Below are positions 21,611 through 33,292 of a stretch of 64,000 bases of DNA, one piece after another (within the stretch, counting starts at the first letter, position 1; each line of letters opens with the position of its first letter). The position numbers and the translations under genes were made by a program. The notes under the pieces were generated by a model that had not been told where the DNA came from, ran no database searches, and was given only the letters and a program-made list of their open reading frames with translations. Source of the stretch: Malus domestica (lineage: Eukaryota > Streptophyta > Magnoliopsida > Rosales > Rosaceae); the NCBI RefSeq assembly GCF_042453785.1, contig NC_091671.1, positions 34,797,001 to 34,861,000 of the forward strand, in the 5' to 3' direction.

Positions 21611-23651
21611 TAGGATTGTCTGTTAGTTTAGGTGTTGGATTCCTCTTGATTTTGGCGACAAATTTGGATACCGAAAACACAAAATCACGTTTTTTATCAT
21701 TTCACTTGGATTCCTTTCTGTTTGATGACTAATAAAGGTATTAGAAACGCAAATCACATTTTGTATCATTTTACGTTTTAGCAATAAATACAAAAATTCT
21801 CCTTTAACCATTGATGACATATGACAAACATTTATTAAGAGATAACTTTTTAACACGCAACAAAAATTTAAAGGACAATTACCACCATTGAGCCTGTTCA
21901 TTAGTTGCACGACTGAATCCTTTGTACAACAAAATTGATATATTTCATTTTAAAAATATATTAATAAAAAAATTATATATCATAATTTTGAGCAAAATAA
22001 TAAAATCACAAAAACGTATTTCAGATACGTTGAAAAGCTCTTAAATTTGGCCTAGTTACGTGACAGATTCTTTTAGAACGAATCAGTCAAATAGCTAGGC
22101 TTTTCCCACCAAACCCATTTTTCCAACAATTTTTACTATTTAGATGACGTGGCAATAGCCAACTATATTTCAGCATGCATCAGATCAAACTTTTCGTATT
22201 AAATGAAAATTATAGGCATATGATTAATTGTGTGGTAGAAATTAAGACAACAAAGGAAAAGGCAAAAGGGAAGGAAGAAAAAGGTTAATTTTTTTAGTGG
22301 TAAAAGTAAAAGACATCATAAATTGGTTGTGGTACGATGCAATTTTTCACTTTAAGCCACTGATTAAGCATTAAATAACGGTGAATTTGAATGATTAGTA
22401 GTATAATTGAACTTTGTGTTTGGGAAAAGTTTCATGTTCAAGTCACTAATAGTGATTAATAGTAACAGAAATTTGGCACCTATATAAACGTGCTTTGAAG
22501 CTGGACTTTGCCAATTACCAATTAGCAAATGCATTTGGACATAAATAGGACAAAGTCACCAAAGTTTTCTCCTTATCTCTTGCTTGTTGAATAAGTATAC
22601 ATTGCACAATTAGTTACATAGACATTAGGCGTTCCAAAATAGATTGGAAAAAAGAGTGTGATTCTAATAATATAATAGTCAAAATCCTACGGCAGGCCGG
22701 AAATTCTGAATGCTATGAGAGTGCTTTTTTTTTTTGAGTTCAATGTATTGAAAAGTCGTTGGGTTTCACATTTAATATATACAACTCATCTGCATCAAAC
22801 TCATACCATTGTGACAACAGTGTAATACGAATTAAATTCAAAGTGTCTAATTCCTAGTATAGGTATCACAATCACCTAAACCATTGTGTATCGTTCACGG
22901 TTGTATTGATAACATGTATAACATCATCATCTACTTTCATCCCGTGTACGAGGAGGGTTGAGGCAATATAGATTCAGTTTTGTTGTGCATGTTAATAAAT
23001 AAGTAGTGGTACAGAATGGAGAGATAAACTTATGATATTCCTAAAACTAACATTGTGATACCATATTAGACAATTCCACACCAAAATCTTAAGCATTAAG
23101 GAATAAGGCAACAACGTTCATATAAATATAAAAAAGAAGAAGAGAAATTCTAAGAGAATTCTCTAAAAAATGAGACTATCTACCAGTTTATGTTTTTTAC
23201 GCAATATTTTATAATGTAGATATGAAAATTAAATTTAATTAATTCATAAAAAAGTTCATCTTTGAGAGACTCTCTTTAGCATTTCTCTAAAAAAAATATT
23301 TTTCTTCGCAATGTTACCTACTTAACCTTACTTAAATCTAGAATATCAAAAAATGAAAGATAAGTAAAACAATTGGGATGGCACAGAATCTTTACCAGTC
23401 AAAGGCGTAAGGTGGATACTGATGGTTAGATTTGGATTAATATTTTAAGACAATATAATATTGTTGTTATGTCAGTTTCAAGGACATAAACGTAGTCTAA
23501 TCATAATAATATTGTAGGGTTCGAAGTATAAAGATGGCTTTTATCATTTGAGCACTCTTCCTCTTGTTATTGCCTTACCTTGCTTCATAACTAAGGTGAT
23601 CGCAACTTCTAATTTGCCCTTCAATTTTATAAAAACAAAACTCTAATAAGT
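21611..23651. other. intergenic, nothing recognised
   Basis: AT-rich, with no gene. A run of T at about 22727-22735 and scattered short direct repeats only. Confidence 0.4.
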
Positions 23652-23669
23652 AGAGGATGTTTGTTATTA

Positions 23670-23834
23670 TTATTATTATTATTTTTAGCAAACAATATTG
23701 TAAGGAGGGGACGGGCTTAGCCTCACAATGTGATGACAATAATGTGATTCAAATTTGTCTTTGGCGAGAATCAAACCTAAGATCTTTTACTTACAAGTGA
23801 AGAAAAATACTATTAGACCGTAGTACTAAGTGAC
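23670..23834 (-). mobile_element. tRNA-type SINE, minus orientation
   Basis: On the minus strand it holds the same phrases as the copy at 27463 (box B-like GGTTTGATTCTCGCC, then CAAATTTGAATCACATTATTG). Its 3' tail is a (TTA)n/T run on the plus-strand left side. The flanks carry an exact 18-bp duplication AGAGGATGTTTGTTATTA (23652-23669 and 23835-23852), proof of a target-primed insertion. Confidence 0.8.
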
Positions 23835-23852
23835 AGAGGATGTTTGTTATTA

Positions 23853-24512
23853 GCAGATGATACTTGCATTCACCCCAAATTCATCTTACGTTGCGAATAA
23901 AATAACATTTTAATCAAAATTGTTCAATTTTCTAATATTCATTTAAAGATCATTTTTACATAATCATTTAAATTTGAGATCCGATTGGTCATCTAAATAC
24001 ATGGAACAAATCAATGGCGTAAAGACCAAGTAACATATTCATGATGAACCTTTTATTTATTTAATATATTAAATAACTAAACAATGTCTAATTCAAAAGT
24101 TTTTTTTAATTTTTATAGGTATGATCCTTAACTGGTTTAAATAATTGAACAATTCGGATTATGAAATTTGAACAATTACATTATTAACAAGAGGTAAATT
24201 GGGGTGAAATACAACTATTATTTGTCATTAACACTTTAAAAATGTCAACTTAAATTGTTTTCTTTGTAAATTTAACTTTGTATTTTTATAAAATTCAATA
24301 TTACATGATGATTTGTTCGAAGTGCTAATGTATAACTCCCTAAAATTAGTATGTTTTACCGGGGGGAGGGGGTGGATTTGGATGAATTTTAAAATCCTTT
24401 AAAATCTTTTAATTTACTACACCTAAATTTGAATAGATTCTAAAATCCTTTAAAATCTTTTAATTGACTACACTATGATTTTAAAGTCTTTTGCGAGTTT
24501 GACTACACCGCC
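23853..24512. other. intergenic with short repeated phrases
   Basis: No gene. A phrase TAAAATCCTTTAAAATCTTTTAATT occurs twice (about 24390 and 24440), an imperfect duplication of about 55 bp. Confidence 0.4.
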
Positions 24513-24846
24513 TTAAATTCTAAAATAATTTATCCAAGATGATTACATTAGAACACATGGGGGCAATATTGTCTTTTCAAACAAGATGGTGCTCTTGTAG
24601 GAAAATGGTGCTCATCTGCTTACACGTAACTACGAAATAATAATTAAACAAATCTTAGAGAGAGAATAAGGGAGAGAGATTTAAATTCTAAAATAATTTA
24701 TCCAAGATGATTAATTAGAGCACATAGGGCAATATTGTCTTTTCAAACAAGATGGTGCTCTTGTAGGAAAAAGGTGCTCATCTGCTTATACGTAACTATG
24801 AAATAATAATTAAACAAATCATAGAGAGAGAATAAGGGAGGGAGAT
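24513..24846. repeat. 168-bp tandem duplication
   Basis: TTAAATTCTAAAATAATTTA begins at 24513 and again at 24681. The two units match almost throughout, including CAAACAAGATGGTGCTCTTG and GAGAGAGAATAAGGGAG, with small indels. Confidence 0.85.
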
Positions 24847-24969
24847 TAAGGTCTCACGTGCGCACGTGCGATGGCAGTGAGTCGGTGCATCGTTTCTCAT
24901 AAAGAAAGGGAAACGCACGAATAGCGGGGGAAGGAGCGCACCCAGTTTTATAATTAACAAACAAAATTC

Positions 24970-25424
24970 TAGAGTAAATTGTAATTATGGTTGCTTAATT
25001 TTAACTTAATTAGAGCAATGATCCCTTAATTAAAAATTCATCATCATTGGTCCCTCAACTCATCAAAATGTGCAGATATGGTTCCTCAACTAAAAATTCA
25101 TTACCATTGGTCTCTCAACTTTAATTCAACTAGAGAAATGGTCTCTCAAGTTTAACTCAATTGTAACAATGGTCATTCCAACATAACTTGTTTTGACACA
25201 GTCGACAAAAATGACCATAATTACACACTTTGATGAGTTGAGAGACCCTAATTATAAATGGTTATTCCAATATAACTTATTTTGACAAAGTTTTGACGAA
25301 ATTGATGAAAATGACCGTAGCTACACATTTTGATAAGTTGAGGGACCAATGGTAATGAATTTTTAGTTGAGGGACCATTGCTCCAATTTGATTAAAGTTG
25401 CGGGACCATTGCTATAATTTACTA
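24970..25424. repeat. MITE-like long inverted repeat
   Basis: The left arm (about 24970-25085) and the reverse complement of the right arm (about 25310-25424) match over about 110 bp. Shared phrases include AATTAAAAATTCAT, TTGGTCCCTCAACT and CATCAAAATGTG. Inner segments repeat the same phrase again, so the element folds into a long imperfect hairpin. Confidence 0.7.
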
Positions 25425-25873
25425 AAAAATTCCAAGACTTTTCTATACTAGGAAAGTTTTTATCTACTGGGACTAACTATACCTTTGTTTCCCAAGTTAT
25501 TACCTCAGAGAGAAATACTAACAAGACTTTCTCAAAAATTGAATTTTTAATGGACTCTGTCAGTTCATGTTTTTTACCTAATTTTTTATTTGTTGGCATT
25601 AGAATTGATGATAAACTGTATGATGACAAAGAGTTTTACTTTCGAGATAGTAGGACAAGCTTAGCTTAAAGATGTAACAAATAAGAAAATGTTTTGACAT
25701 TAATGACTGAAAATGGATTTAAATGTTTTGACATTCAACAATTTTCAACTTTTGTCCCAAATACTAATATTTGACCATGTCTTTGTTTGTTTGTGTTTTT
25801 TTTTTTTTTTTTTTGACAAAACTCCCTAATTTGAGGAGGAGATCGAACTTGGCTGTGAGTAACCAAGTACAAT

Positions 25874-27045
25874 TAGGGGTGGGTTCGGTACGGTTACCGT
25901 ACCAAACCCCTTGTACCAATTACTATATCAAACTTTCGGTTTGGTAAAATCTATTACCATTACCGTACCAAACTTTTAGTATACCGAAGTGCGGTATTGC
26001 TAAAAGTTCGGTTGGCATGGTATGGCAATGGTAATTGCCATTTTGTTTTGGGACAAAATCTGTTTTTGTTTTTTTAACCCAATTCGACGGCAAAACTTTT
26101 TTTTTGTACCTTTATCTCATACATTATAGATTAAATTCATCTATTATTCATCATTCACAATTCACACACATAATAATTCAAATGATGCATCAAGATTCAT
26201 CATGAAAATTAAGCTTACAATCCAAATAGAAGTTACGAATCAAAACAAATAGAAGTTAACAATCCAAATATAAATTAAAGTTTCAAACCAAATGAAAATT
26301 GGAAGTAAACTTCAAAAAGGAGAATTCATTGATCGATTATTCAAGCTTAAAATGTTGAAGCTTGTGGAAGAGGCATTGAACTTGTAGAAGATTGAGTTTG
26401 TGTCAAGCCTACATTACAAACAAAGAAAACATATTAATTAGTAGCAAGAATAATTAAAGTTGAAAACCATTTAATAACAAATTTACTAACAAAATTAAAG
26501 CATATCTTTCTTGTTTTCTCTTCTTTCATTTCCTTGTAAAATTGAAGCATATCTTCCGTTGGTTCCTTGTAGAAGTTTATTCATCTGCCCTAAGCCAACC
26601 ACTAGTACGCTCTAGTGCCTTCATAATTTTAGGAGTCAAGGATACCCTAAAGGGTCCACAACCCTCCTCCCTAGGCTAAATGCATTTTCACTAGCAAAAG
26701 TAGAAGTGGGGGTTACAAAGATATTTTGGCTATTTGTGAAAGAATTAGGAACTCTTTTGTGTTTGATTTCCACAATTTCAAGAGATCAAAGTCGCCAACA
26801 ACAATACTAATATAAGTAGGGTTTTATTTTCAAATTATTGGAATATTATAAATATGTGTTATATAATTATCTATTATATAGTTTCTAAATTATATATTAT
26901 ATTGTATTTTCGGTATGGTACGGTAATACTGTGATAATGGTATCCATTACCAATACCGTACCATTACCGATTGGTACAAAAAATTTGGCACAAAATCGGT
27001 ATGGCACGGTTGGCAATTCGGTTGGCACGACAATAACCTAGGCCA
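25874..27045. mobile_element. degenerate hAT element
   Basis: The left end TAGGGGTGGGTTCGGTACGG and the right end (reverse complement TAGGTTATTGTCGTGCC) resemble hAT ends. Both sides hold many copies of GGTACGGTAA-type palindromes. A transposase remnant lies on the minus strand at about 26590-26760. No target duplication was found, consistent with an old insertion. Confidence 0.6.
26590..26760 (-). pseudogene. hAT transposase C-terminal (dimerisation) remnant
   Basis: Read on the minus strand with frame breaks: TPTSTFASENAFSLGRRVVD, then KIMKALERTSGWLRADE. This is the conserved block of the hAT-family dimerisation domain (ASExxFSxxGRVVD). The rest of the transposase is missing or unreadable. 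Confidence 0.7.
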
Positions 27046-27462
27046 CACAACAATTATATAACTTATATTCGCAACAAAGAATTTTTGTGTAGCTTAGACC
27101 TTCTACATTGGATCAAAATTTGATTGCAATGCTGTGATTTTATACACTAAATAAGAACTAAAATTAAGAAAATAATAAAAACTAACAAAGTCTACTATTA
27201 ATATATAAGATTCACTTGGTGTTAAATTCACACCATTATTAAAATACTGCATAAAAATTAAATTCAGACCGATTATTTCTATATTTCTAATTATTTATTA
27301 ACAAATTCTATTTGTTGACAAAAAGAAAGTGAAAAAACAATTTATTCTTATATCACAAAATAAAATTATGGCCAGTAATGTAGTACTGCACAAATTAAAT
27401 TTTGCCTTTTTTTCTTCAAATGATAATATCTCTAATTTAAGACTCTAATTAACTTTAATATT
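27046..27462. other. intergenic, nothing recognised
   Basis: AT-rich, no open frame. Confidence 0.4.
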
Positions 27463-27624
27463 ATGGTCTACCGATATTCCTCATCACTTGTAAGTGAGAG
27501 ATCTTAGGTTCGATTCTTACCAAAGACAAATTTTAACCACATTATTGCTAACCCGTTGTGAGATTTACCCCACTCTTCCACTCTCTTAGTGTAAAAATAT
27601 CATGTGTTAAAAAAAAAAAAAAAC
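27463..27624 (+). mobile_element. tRNA-type SINE with poly(A) tail
   Basis: Box A-like region after GGTCTACCGATATTCC, box B-like GGTTCGATTCT, then a tRNA-unrelated body (ACCACATTATTGCTAACCC) and an A-run at the 3' end. It is the best-preserved of several related copies in the window (12540, 23670, 34985). No clear target duplication. Confidence 0.65.
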
Positions 27625-27627
27625 TTA

Positions 27628-27838
27628 ATCCGGATCCTCTTTGTGAAAATTCCGGAGATCAGTGAATCATGGCTGATTATTGTACATCATGTGATAATAA
27701 ATTATTTTAAATATTTTTATTTAAAATTAAACACAAATAGTACTTAACAAAAATTAATCATACGATATATAATAAATAGATAGAATTTACAAATCTCTAA
27801 GATCTCAACAAAATGATCCGGAGAGAATTCTGTTGGAA
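27628..27838. repeat. MITE of the GGATCCTCTTTGTG family (copy a)
   Basis: Starts ATCCGGATCCTCTTTGTG and shares the central AAATTATTTTAAATATTTTT with the copy at 28675. The right end (ATGATCCGGAGAGAATTC) is the inverted partner. Confidence 0.6.
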
Positions 27839-28672
27839 ATTACAGTGGAAGACCAATAGAAACCCAAAACAAACAAAACAAAAAGAAGAGAGGTTGGAAA
27901 AACAAAAAAAGAGAAGCACACGAATTGCGGGATGTGCTTCCTGAACCTGCGACAACCTCCTCCCATAAACCACGCGCTCTGTAAGACACGGACACTGGCA
28001 AACTGAAGGATGGTGGGTCACCACGGAGCGTGGGAGACTGGGCGCGTGATCTTGGTCTCTGCCGAAAACAACAAAATGATACGTCAATCGGAATCGTTGG
28101 GCTTCGCTCTGCTCCGCGTTGACCGGCCCAAGCCTCGCTCCAAACCCATTTGACCGTATCTCTTGTGGGACCCTACTTCCTATTAACCTAATCCAGAAAT
28201 TGTAAATATTTCCATCCCTTGTATTTTAACAATGCTATGAAACGACTGATGGAGGACAAATACACTGCATTTCCCAAAGTCATTAGTTCCAAGTTTTAAC
28301 TACACTAAAATATCACGCAATTGGTTCCAAGTAGGGGAAATCTTATGAATGATTGCTTAGTCGTTGGTGTATCTGTCACATTTAGCTCCAATTAACTCTT
28401 AATTTTAATTCTACTACATAACAACGATGCTAAAATTTGCAGACTTGCAATAGTACTTAAGCGGTAACTAATTAGAAAGTTAATACGATGATAATAACTT
28501 GTTTAGAATGTTTCATAATTTAATCTCATGATTTGATCCGTTATTTTTAGGTCATCAATTAAAGACCATCCTCCACAAAATTCATTCAAATTAGAAATTA
28601 ATTAGCCTTTTGATTATTGCCATTAACATTTTATTTTTTAGGGACAACGTTCTTTTTGTATGTGTATGTTGA
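27839..28672. other. intergenic, GC-richer piece 27900-28150
   Basis: Around 27910-28150 the GC content rises (ACCACGCGCTCTGTAAGACA and similar). The 96-codon frame on the minus strand has no recognisable motif. The rest is AT-rich. Confidence 0.35.
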
Positions 28673-28674
28673 AT

Positions 28675-28892
28675 GAGGATCCTCTCCAGATCCTCTTTGT
28701 GAGGATCATTGGGATCCTCAAATCGTGTCAATTCATTGTACATCGTGCGGTCATAAATTATTTTAAATATTTTTATTTAAAATTAAATATACACAGTAAC
28801 TAGCAAAAACTGATCGCACAATGTATAACAGATACAATTTGAGAATTCTCGTGATCCTCACAGAGAAGATCCCGAGAGGATCCTCATTTGTG
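28675..28892. repeat. MITE of the GGATCCTCTTTGTG family (copy b)
   Basis: Begins GAGGATCCTCTCCAGATCCT and ends GAGAGGATCCTC, with inverted arms of about 40 bp (GTGAGGATCA against TGATCCTCAC). The centre matches copy a. Confidence 0.75.
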
Positions 28893-29645
28893 TATGTTGT
28901 CCTAGTTAAATAACTAAAAACTTTTGAATTTGAGTAAGTTTCTGCAAAATGATCTTTTATTGATGATTTCTAAAGTGATCGATTCAAATCATCGCAAATA
29001 TTATGGAGCAGACCTAAACAAGTGGTGGGTAGCAACCCTTTCAACTGTTTTGATGATTTATATTCGAAGCACGGTACCTTATTGACTTTCAATTTCCGTT
29101 GCCGAAGGAAGGACCCAAAAATAAGCTATGCAAACTAGCTAGTACATCATCTCGATCGAGCCTACGTGCATCGGTGCATGCATGTTTGGGTGTTAGGTTT
29201 CTTACCACGAAAGTTTATATTTTTGTAAATGCAAATCGACATACGTATCATCGACTAATTGACTAACTATATAAACAGCTAGCAGCAATAAGTACTGGTG
29301 AAGTCGATCTTTCATCAACTAGCAGGATCAGGCACAGTATGTTAACCGATTATTGAGGCGAGAGTCGAGAAGACAGCAAAAACCAAAAGAAAGAACAGTT
29401 GGCTATTTCCCTAGTTTACGTTGATATATAATGTTGCAACCAGCCGCGTAGTTAATTTTGTCGTACATTTGATAACCATTTCGTTCTTAAAAAGTAAATA
29501 CTAAAAATTTGTAGAGTAACTGTTTTCAGTTTTCATACTAATTTCATGAGTTTTTAAAATTTAAATTAATTTTGATTTTTCTAAAAAAATGAAAATACTT
29601 ACTAAATAAGTATTTAAACTAAAAATTAAAAACTAATAGTTGAAG
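28893..29645. other. intergenic, nothing recognised
   Basis: AT-rich, no gene-like structure. Confidence 0.4.
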
Positions 29646-29795
29646 GATTCCTAGGAAAACTAACGAAAAGTAAAAAAAAAAAAAAACACTTTAGTTTTAA
29701 TGAAAAATGACAAATAAAAGTGTAGTGAATAGTACCATGGAAAAGTACAAAATGTGATTGTTCGTTAAAAGTGTTTCATTAAAACTCCCTTATTT
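29646..29795. repeat. MITE of the TTTTAACGAAAAA family (copy c)
   Basis: Begins TAGGAAAACTAACGAAAAG and ends TTAAAACTCCCTTA. The interior resembles copies a and b but has diverged more (GTAGTGAATAGTACCATGG). Confidence 0.55.
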
Positions 29796-31296
29796 TCCAT
29801 AAAGAAAAAAGAATGACAAATAACTTCATGGTTGAGCTGAATATGCAGGTTTCAACTGAAACTTTTCATGCCGACATGTGGTCTCCTTTAACCGGCTAAC
29901 TAATAAAATGGATGGCTCGATTGATTGCATAGGAACTTGCATGCACATTGGTTGGCGTTTATAGGATGATATCATGATACCCATATTTCTCAGGCAGGTT
30001 AATTAATTAGTTAATGCCACTGTTTAACTTAGTGCTTCATTATTACGTACAAAATTAGGTAGCTGTGTTTTATATAATCGTGATGCCATATAATCTCCCA
30101 TACATGCTCATGAGGAATATGCAGGACGTGATACGTCTGCTTTGGCAACAATTGGCATGCATGAGTCACATGCGCACACACGCACTGTAATGTATGAAGA
30201 TTTTATGTCAAATAATTGAGTATGGATCCATAGTATGATGAGCTAGCTGGAATCTATGCAGTGACGGAGTTAAGATTGTAAGAGTGGTAGAAAGGGTGTC
30301 ATTAGCTTAAGTTGCATGCTCTTTTTTATTATTTATTTATCATTTTATTCATGTAGCAAAAGAGTTCTATGTACCTATATAAGCTAGGCTTAAGGAATAC
30401 ATACGGATGCAATTAGAAGTGCGACCCTTTTATGCGCAGATAATAGACAACAAATTTGATCACCACCTACTTTTAAGTGGAGGTGAAAATTAATACCGCA
30501 TTATTTACTTTCAATGAGTGATTTAATCTAACCTCCACCACACAAATCATAAAATTAAATTTATCTAACGATATAATAGAGTGGTAATGTTTATCACCAA
30601 TATGGAAGAAAATCTATTATCGTTGAGTTAACACCTACTGCAGCAAAGTTAATTACTTGGACATAAATTCTATAAAATTAGACGAGTCAAATTACACAAT
30701 AAAATCGGATCATCGAATTTACAATGGAGTCTACCAAGGAATGCCCTCCATCGCCACAAATGGTAAAATTTAAGTTATAGCTAATTCGGCCCAATAAGCT
30801 AATTCTAATTCAACCCAATCCATATGCATATATAAGAGTTCTTGGTCAGACTCAACACGCCTATAAATCAGATGATCATGTAAAAATGATAAATCGGTCT
30901 GCATGTCACACGGCAAGAATTGTATGTTATATATCAGTTCAGATTATTCATTTTTCTAATACTAAAATTAATAAAGTAAACACTAAAAAAATTAAGATTT
31001 AATTCGTATTTCAAAATTTCAATTGCCCTTAAAAGCAGATTACAGAATAAAGATTAATTTGTTACAGAAATTAGCAACATTTTTGTTCTCTAATAAAAAA
31101 CATGAATTATTATGGTAGCCAGCTGGGTGAAATGAATAATTTGAGAATGTTTGATAATAATTGAGATTTGCTTATTCTCCCTCTTGTTATTAATCACACG
31201 TAATGCATGGTCACGAACGCAATGCATCTTCTCGATGCTGTCATTCTTTTCCTCCCAATGCATAACGTGAAGTAAAAAAATAATCAAGGAAAATAT
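29796..31296. other. intergenic, nothing recognised
   Basis: About 1.5 kb of AT-rich sequence without a credible gene. A 65-codon minus-strand frame at 31090 lacks any recognisable motif. Confidence 0.4.
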
Positions 31297-31419
31297 AAAT
31301 GCGGACTTTTAGGTGAAAAGACAAAATTATCCTTGAAGCACACCGGAACTTCCACGCACAAGCAGCGGGCAATAACGGCTCAATCAAGGTCAAAAGTAAT
31401 CAAAATGGTATTCTTTTAA

Positions 31420-32386
31420 GGAAACTTTAATGAAAAACTCAAAATACTGTTCACTTTAATGAAAAACCACATTTTTACACTAAAAAGTCAATCATGGTAC
31501 TATTCACTTTACCCTTTATTTTGTCCTTATCGTTAAAACTCTAAGGCCCTGTTTGGCAGATCGGATGAAGGATCGGATAGGATTAGTTATACCGAGCCGG
31601 GTGTTTGGCGTCCCTTCGTACTAAATAAGCACCAGATTAATCTAACCGGTCTGCTTATTTAAGCAGGTATACGCCTGCTTAATAAAACCAACCAAAAGGC
31701 TCGGATTATTTAAGCAGGTCGTCGTCCTCCCCGTCACCTTCTCTCGCCATTGTCGTCCACGCCGTCACCTCTCGCCATCGCCGTCCTCGCCGTCCTCGCC
31801 GTCACTTCTCGCCATTGCCGTCACCCCTCGCCGTCACCTTTCGCCTTCTCCTTGTGGCCTTCCTCATCGCCTACTCGCCGTCCTCCCCTGCAACTAGGTC
31901 TTGCAAAGAAACATGGTGCGGCTGACAAATGATTTCAATTTGGGATTCTGCTGCAACTGGTTGTTTGAATTTATTTGGGATTCTTCTGCAGTCGGGGAAA
32001 AAGAAGAAGGGAGAAAGAGGGAGGGAGTTTAGGGGGTGCGGTGGAGAGATATGGGGAACAATTATTTGGGATTATGCAGTCGGGGAAGAAGAAGAAGGGA
32101 GAGAAAGGGAGGGAGTTTGGGGGTGCGGAGACATCTAGGAACAAAAAGCTGATTTCAGTTTTTTTTTTTTTTTTTAGTTTAATTTTATTTTAAGTTTGAT
32201 TCCTCTTATCCGGTATAATACCAAACACAGTATAAATAATACGATTAGTCCGATACTGCACCAAACGCTCGACTAATTTAGTCAGTACTATCCGATGGCT
32301 ATTTATCCTATCTGACAGAAATAGTCAGTACAGTCCGAGCTGCCAAACGAGGCCTAAGTTTTTAAGACATTTTCATTAGTTTTCAT
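31420..32386. mobile_element. MITE of the TTTTAACGAAAAA family (copy d), itself interrupted
   Basis: Flanked by the exact 9-bp phrase TTCTTTTAA (31411-31419 and 32387-32395). Its own ends are GGAAACTTTAATGAAAA and an inverted partner. The body matches copy b up to 31541 and resumes at 32358, with a Harbinger-like element in between. Confidence 0.78.
31545..32354. mobile_element. PIF/Harbinger-like non-autonomous element
   Basis: An 810-bp unit starting GGCCCTGTTTGGCAG and ending CTGCCAAACGAGGCC, flanked by TAA on both sides (31542-31544 and 32355-32357), the usual 3-bp target of this superfamily. The interior has a GTC/CCGTC-rich part (31720-31890) and an AG-rich part giving low-complexity open frames that I do not accept as genes. 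No transposase. Confidence 0.8.
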
Positions 32387-32634
32387 TTCTTTTAAACCCT
32401 CTCATAACTCCTCATCAAATCCTCACCCACAAGGTAACTCCCAATTATCCTTTTCAAATTTGAATTAATTACCAAAATTAATTGATTGCAAGATATTATT
32501 TGACATAATATCTTGCAATTAGAGTAAAAAACCACCATAAGTGGCCGGTCCCCATTTCTCCAAATAGGATCGGTCACACCCCTATAAATAGCCATCACTT
32601 CTACAAAAAATCTAAGTCCAAATAGGATCGGTTA

Positions 32635-32962
32635 GAAATTTGTTGTATACACAATTTCCTTGCTCTTTCTTCTCTCTCCATCACATTCATACAATTTCTT
32701 TTTAGTTATTTATAAGGGAATATAATTCGGTTTTGCTAATTGAATATTCTATACTTTGTTGTATCCTGGAAGTGATTTGCCAAGAACCCTTTAGCAAACT
32801 CATTCGAGTGGGGGCAAATAACACTTTAAGGATGCAACAAAGTATGAAATATTTGATTAGCAAAACCGAATTATATTCCCTTAGAAATAACTAGAAAGAA
32901 ATTGTATGAATGTGATGGAGAGAGAAGAGAGAGCAAGGAAATTGTGCATACAACAAATTTTT
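32635..32962. repeat. long inverted repeat, arms about 130 bp
   Basis: AAATTTGTTGTATACACAAT at the left is matched by ATTGTGCATACAACAAATTT at the right. The arms agree over about 130 bp with few mismatches, enclosing a loop of about 60 bp (around 32770-32830). Each arm runs inward from sequence containing a TATA-like motif, so it may be two LTR pieces head to head. Confidence 0.8.
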
Positions 32963-33230
32963 GAATGAATCCTTTTCTACTAATGTCACCAATATATATA
33001 GAGAGAATTGCACATTTTACACATATCTTTTGGTTTTGGGTGTGTCCTCTCATCATGAGACACAACTGAACATTGCAACAATGTTTCTAATGTATATGTC
33101 TGATACAAGAGGCATAAAGAAATGCATATGTACGGGATGCATTATGTCTTTTCGCCAATAGAAAAAAAAAGGTGCACTGTTTCATTCCAAAAGGTATGAT
33201 TATTGGGTTGAATCCCATCCCGTCAAACAG

Positions 33231-33235
<5 letters not shown>

Positions 33236-33290
<55 letters not shown>
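33236..33290. repeat. AT dinucleotide microsatellite
   Basis: An uninterrupted (AT)n run of about 27 repeats. Confidence 0.95.

Positions 33291-33292
<2 letters not shown>

Larger units (their letters stand above)
31297..32634 (+). repeat. interrupted LTR fragment
   Basis: The left part (31297-31410: GACAAAATTATCCTTGAAGC, CAAGCAGCGGGCAAT) parallels the first part of the solo LTR at 16992 (ACAAAAATACCCTTGAGG, GAGCAGTGGGCAAT). It continues after a nested insertion at 32396 and includes a TATA-like CCTATAAATAGCC near 32580. Its true ends were not found. Confidence 0.5.

Noticed and set aside
21312..21626. 90- and 101-codon frames upstream of the bHLH-MYC-N gene
   Set aside because: Low-complexity leader sequence with CT and GA runs on opposite strands; no motif.
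31750..32193. Overlapping open frames in the Harbinger-like element
   Set aside because: Low-complexity repeats of GTC/CCG and GGGAGG; no conserved domain.
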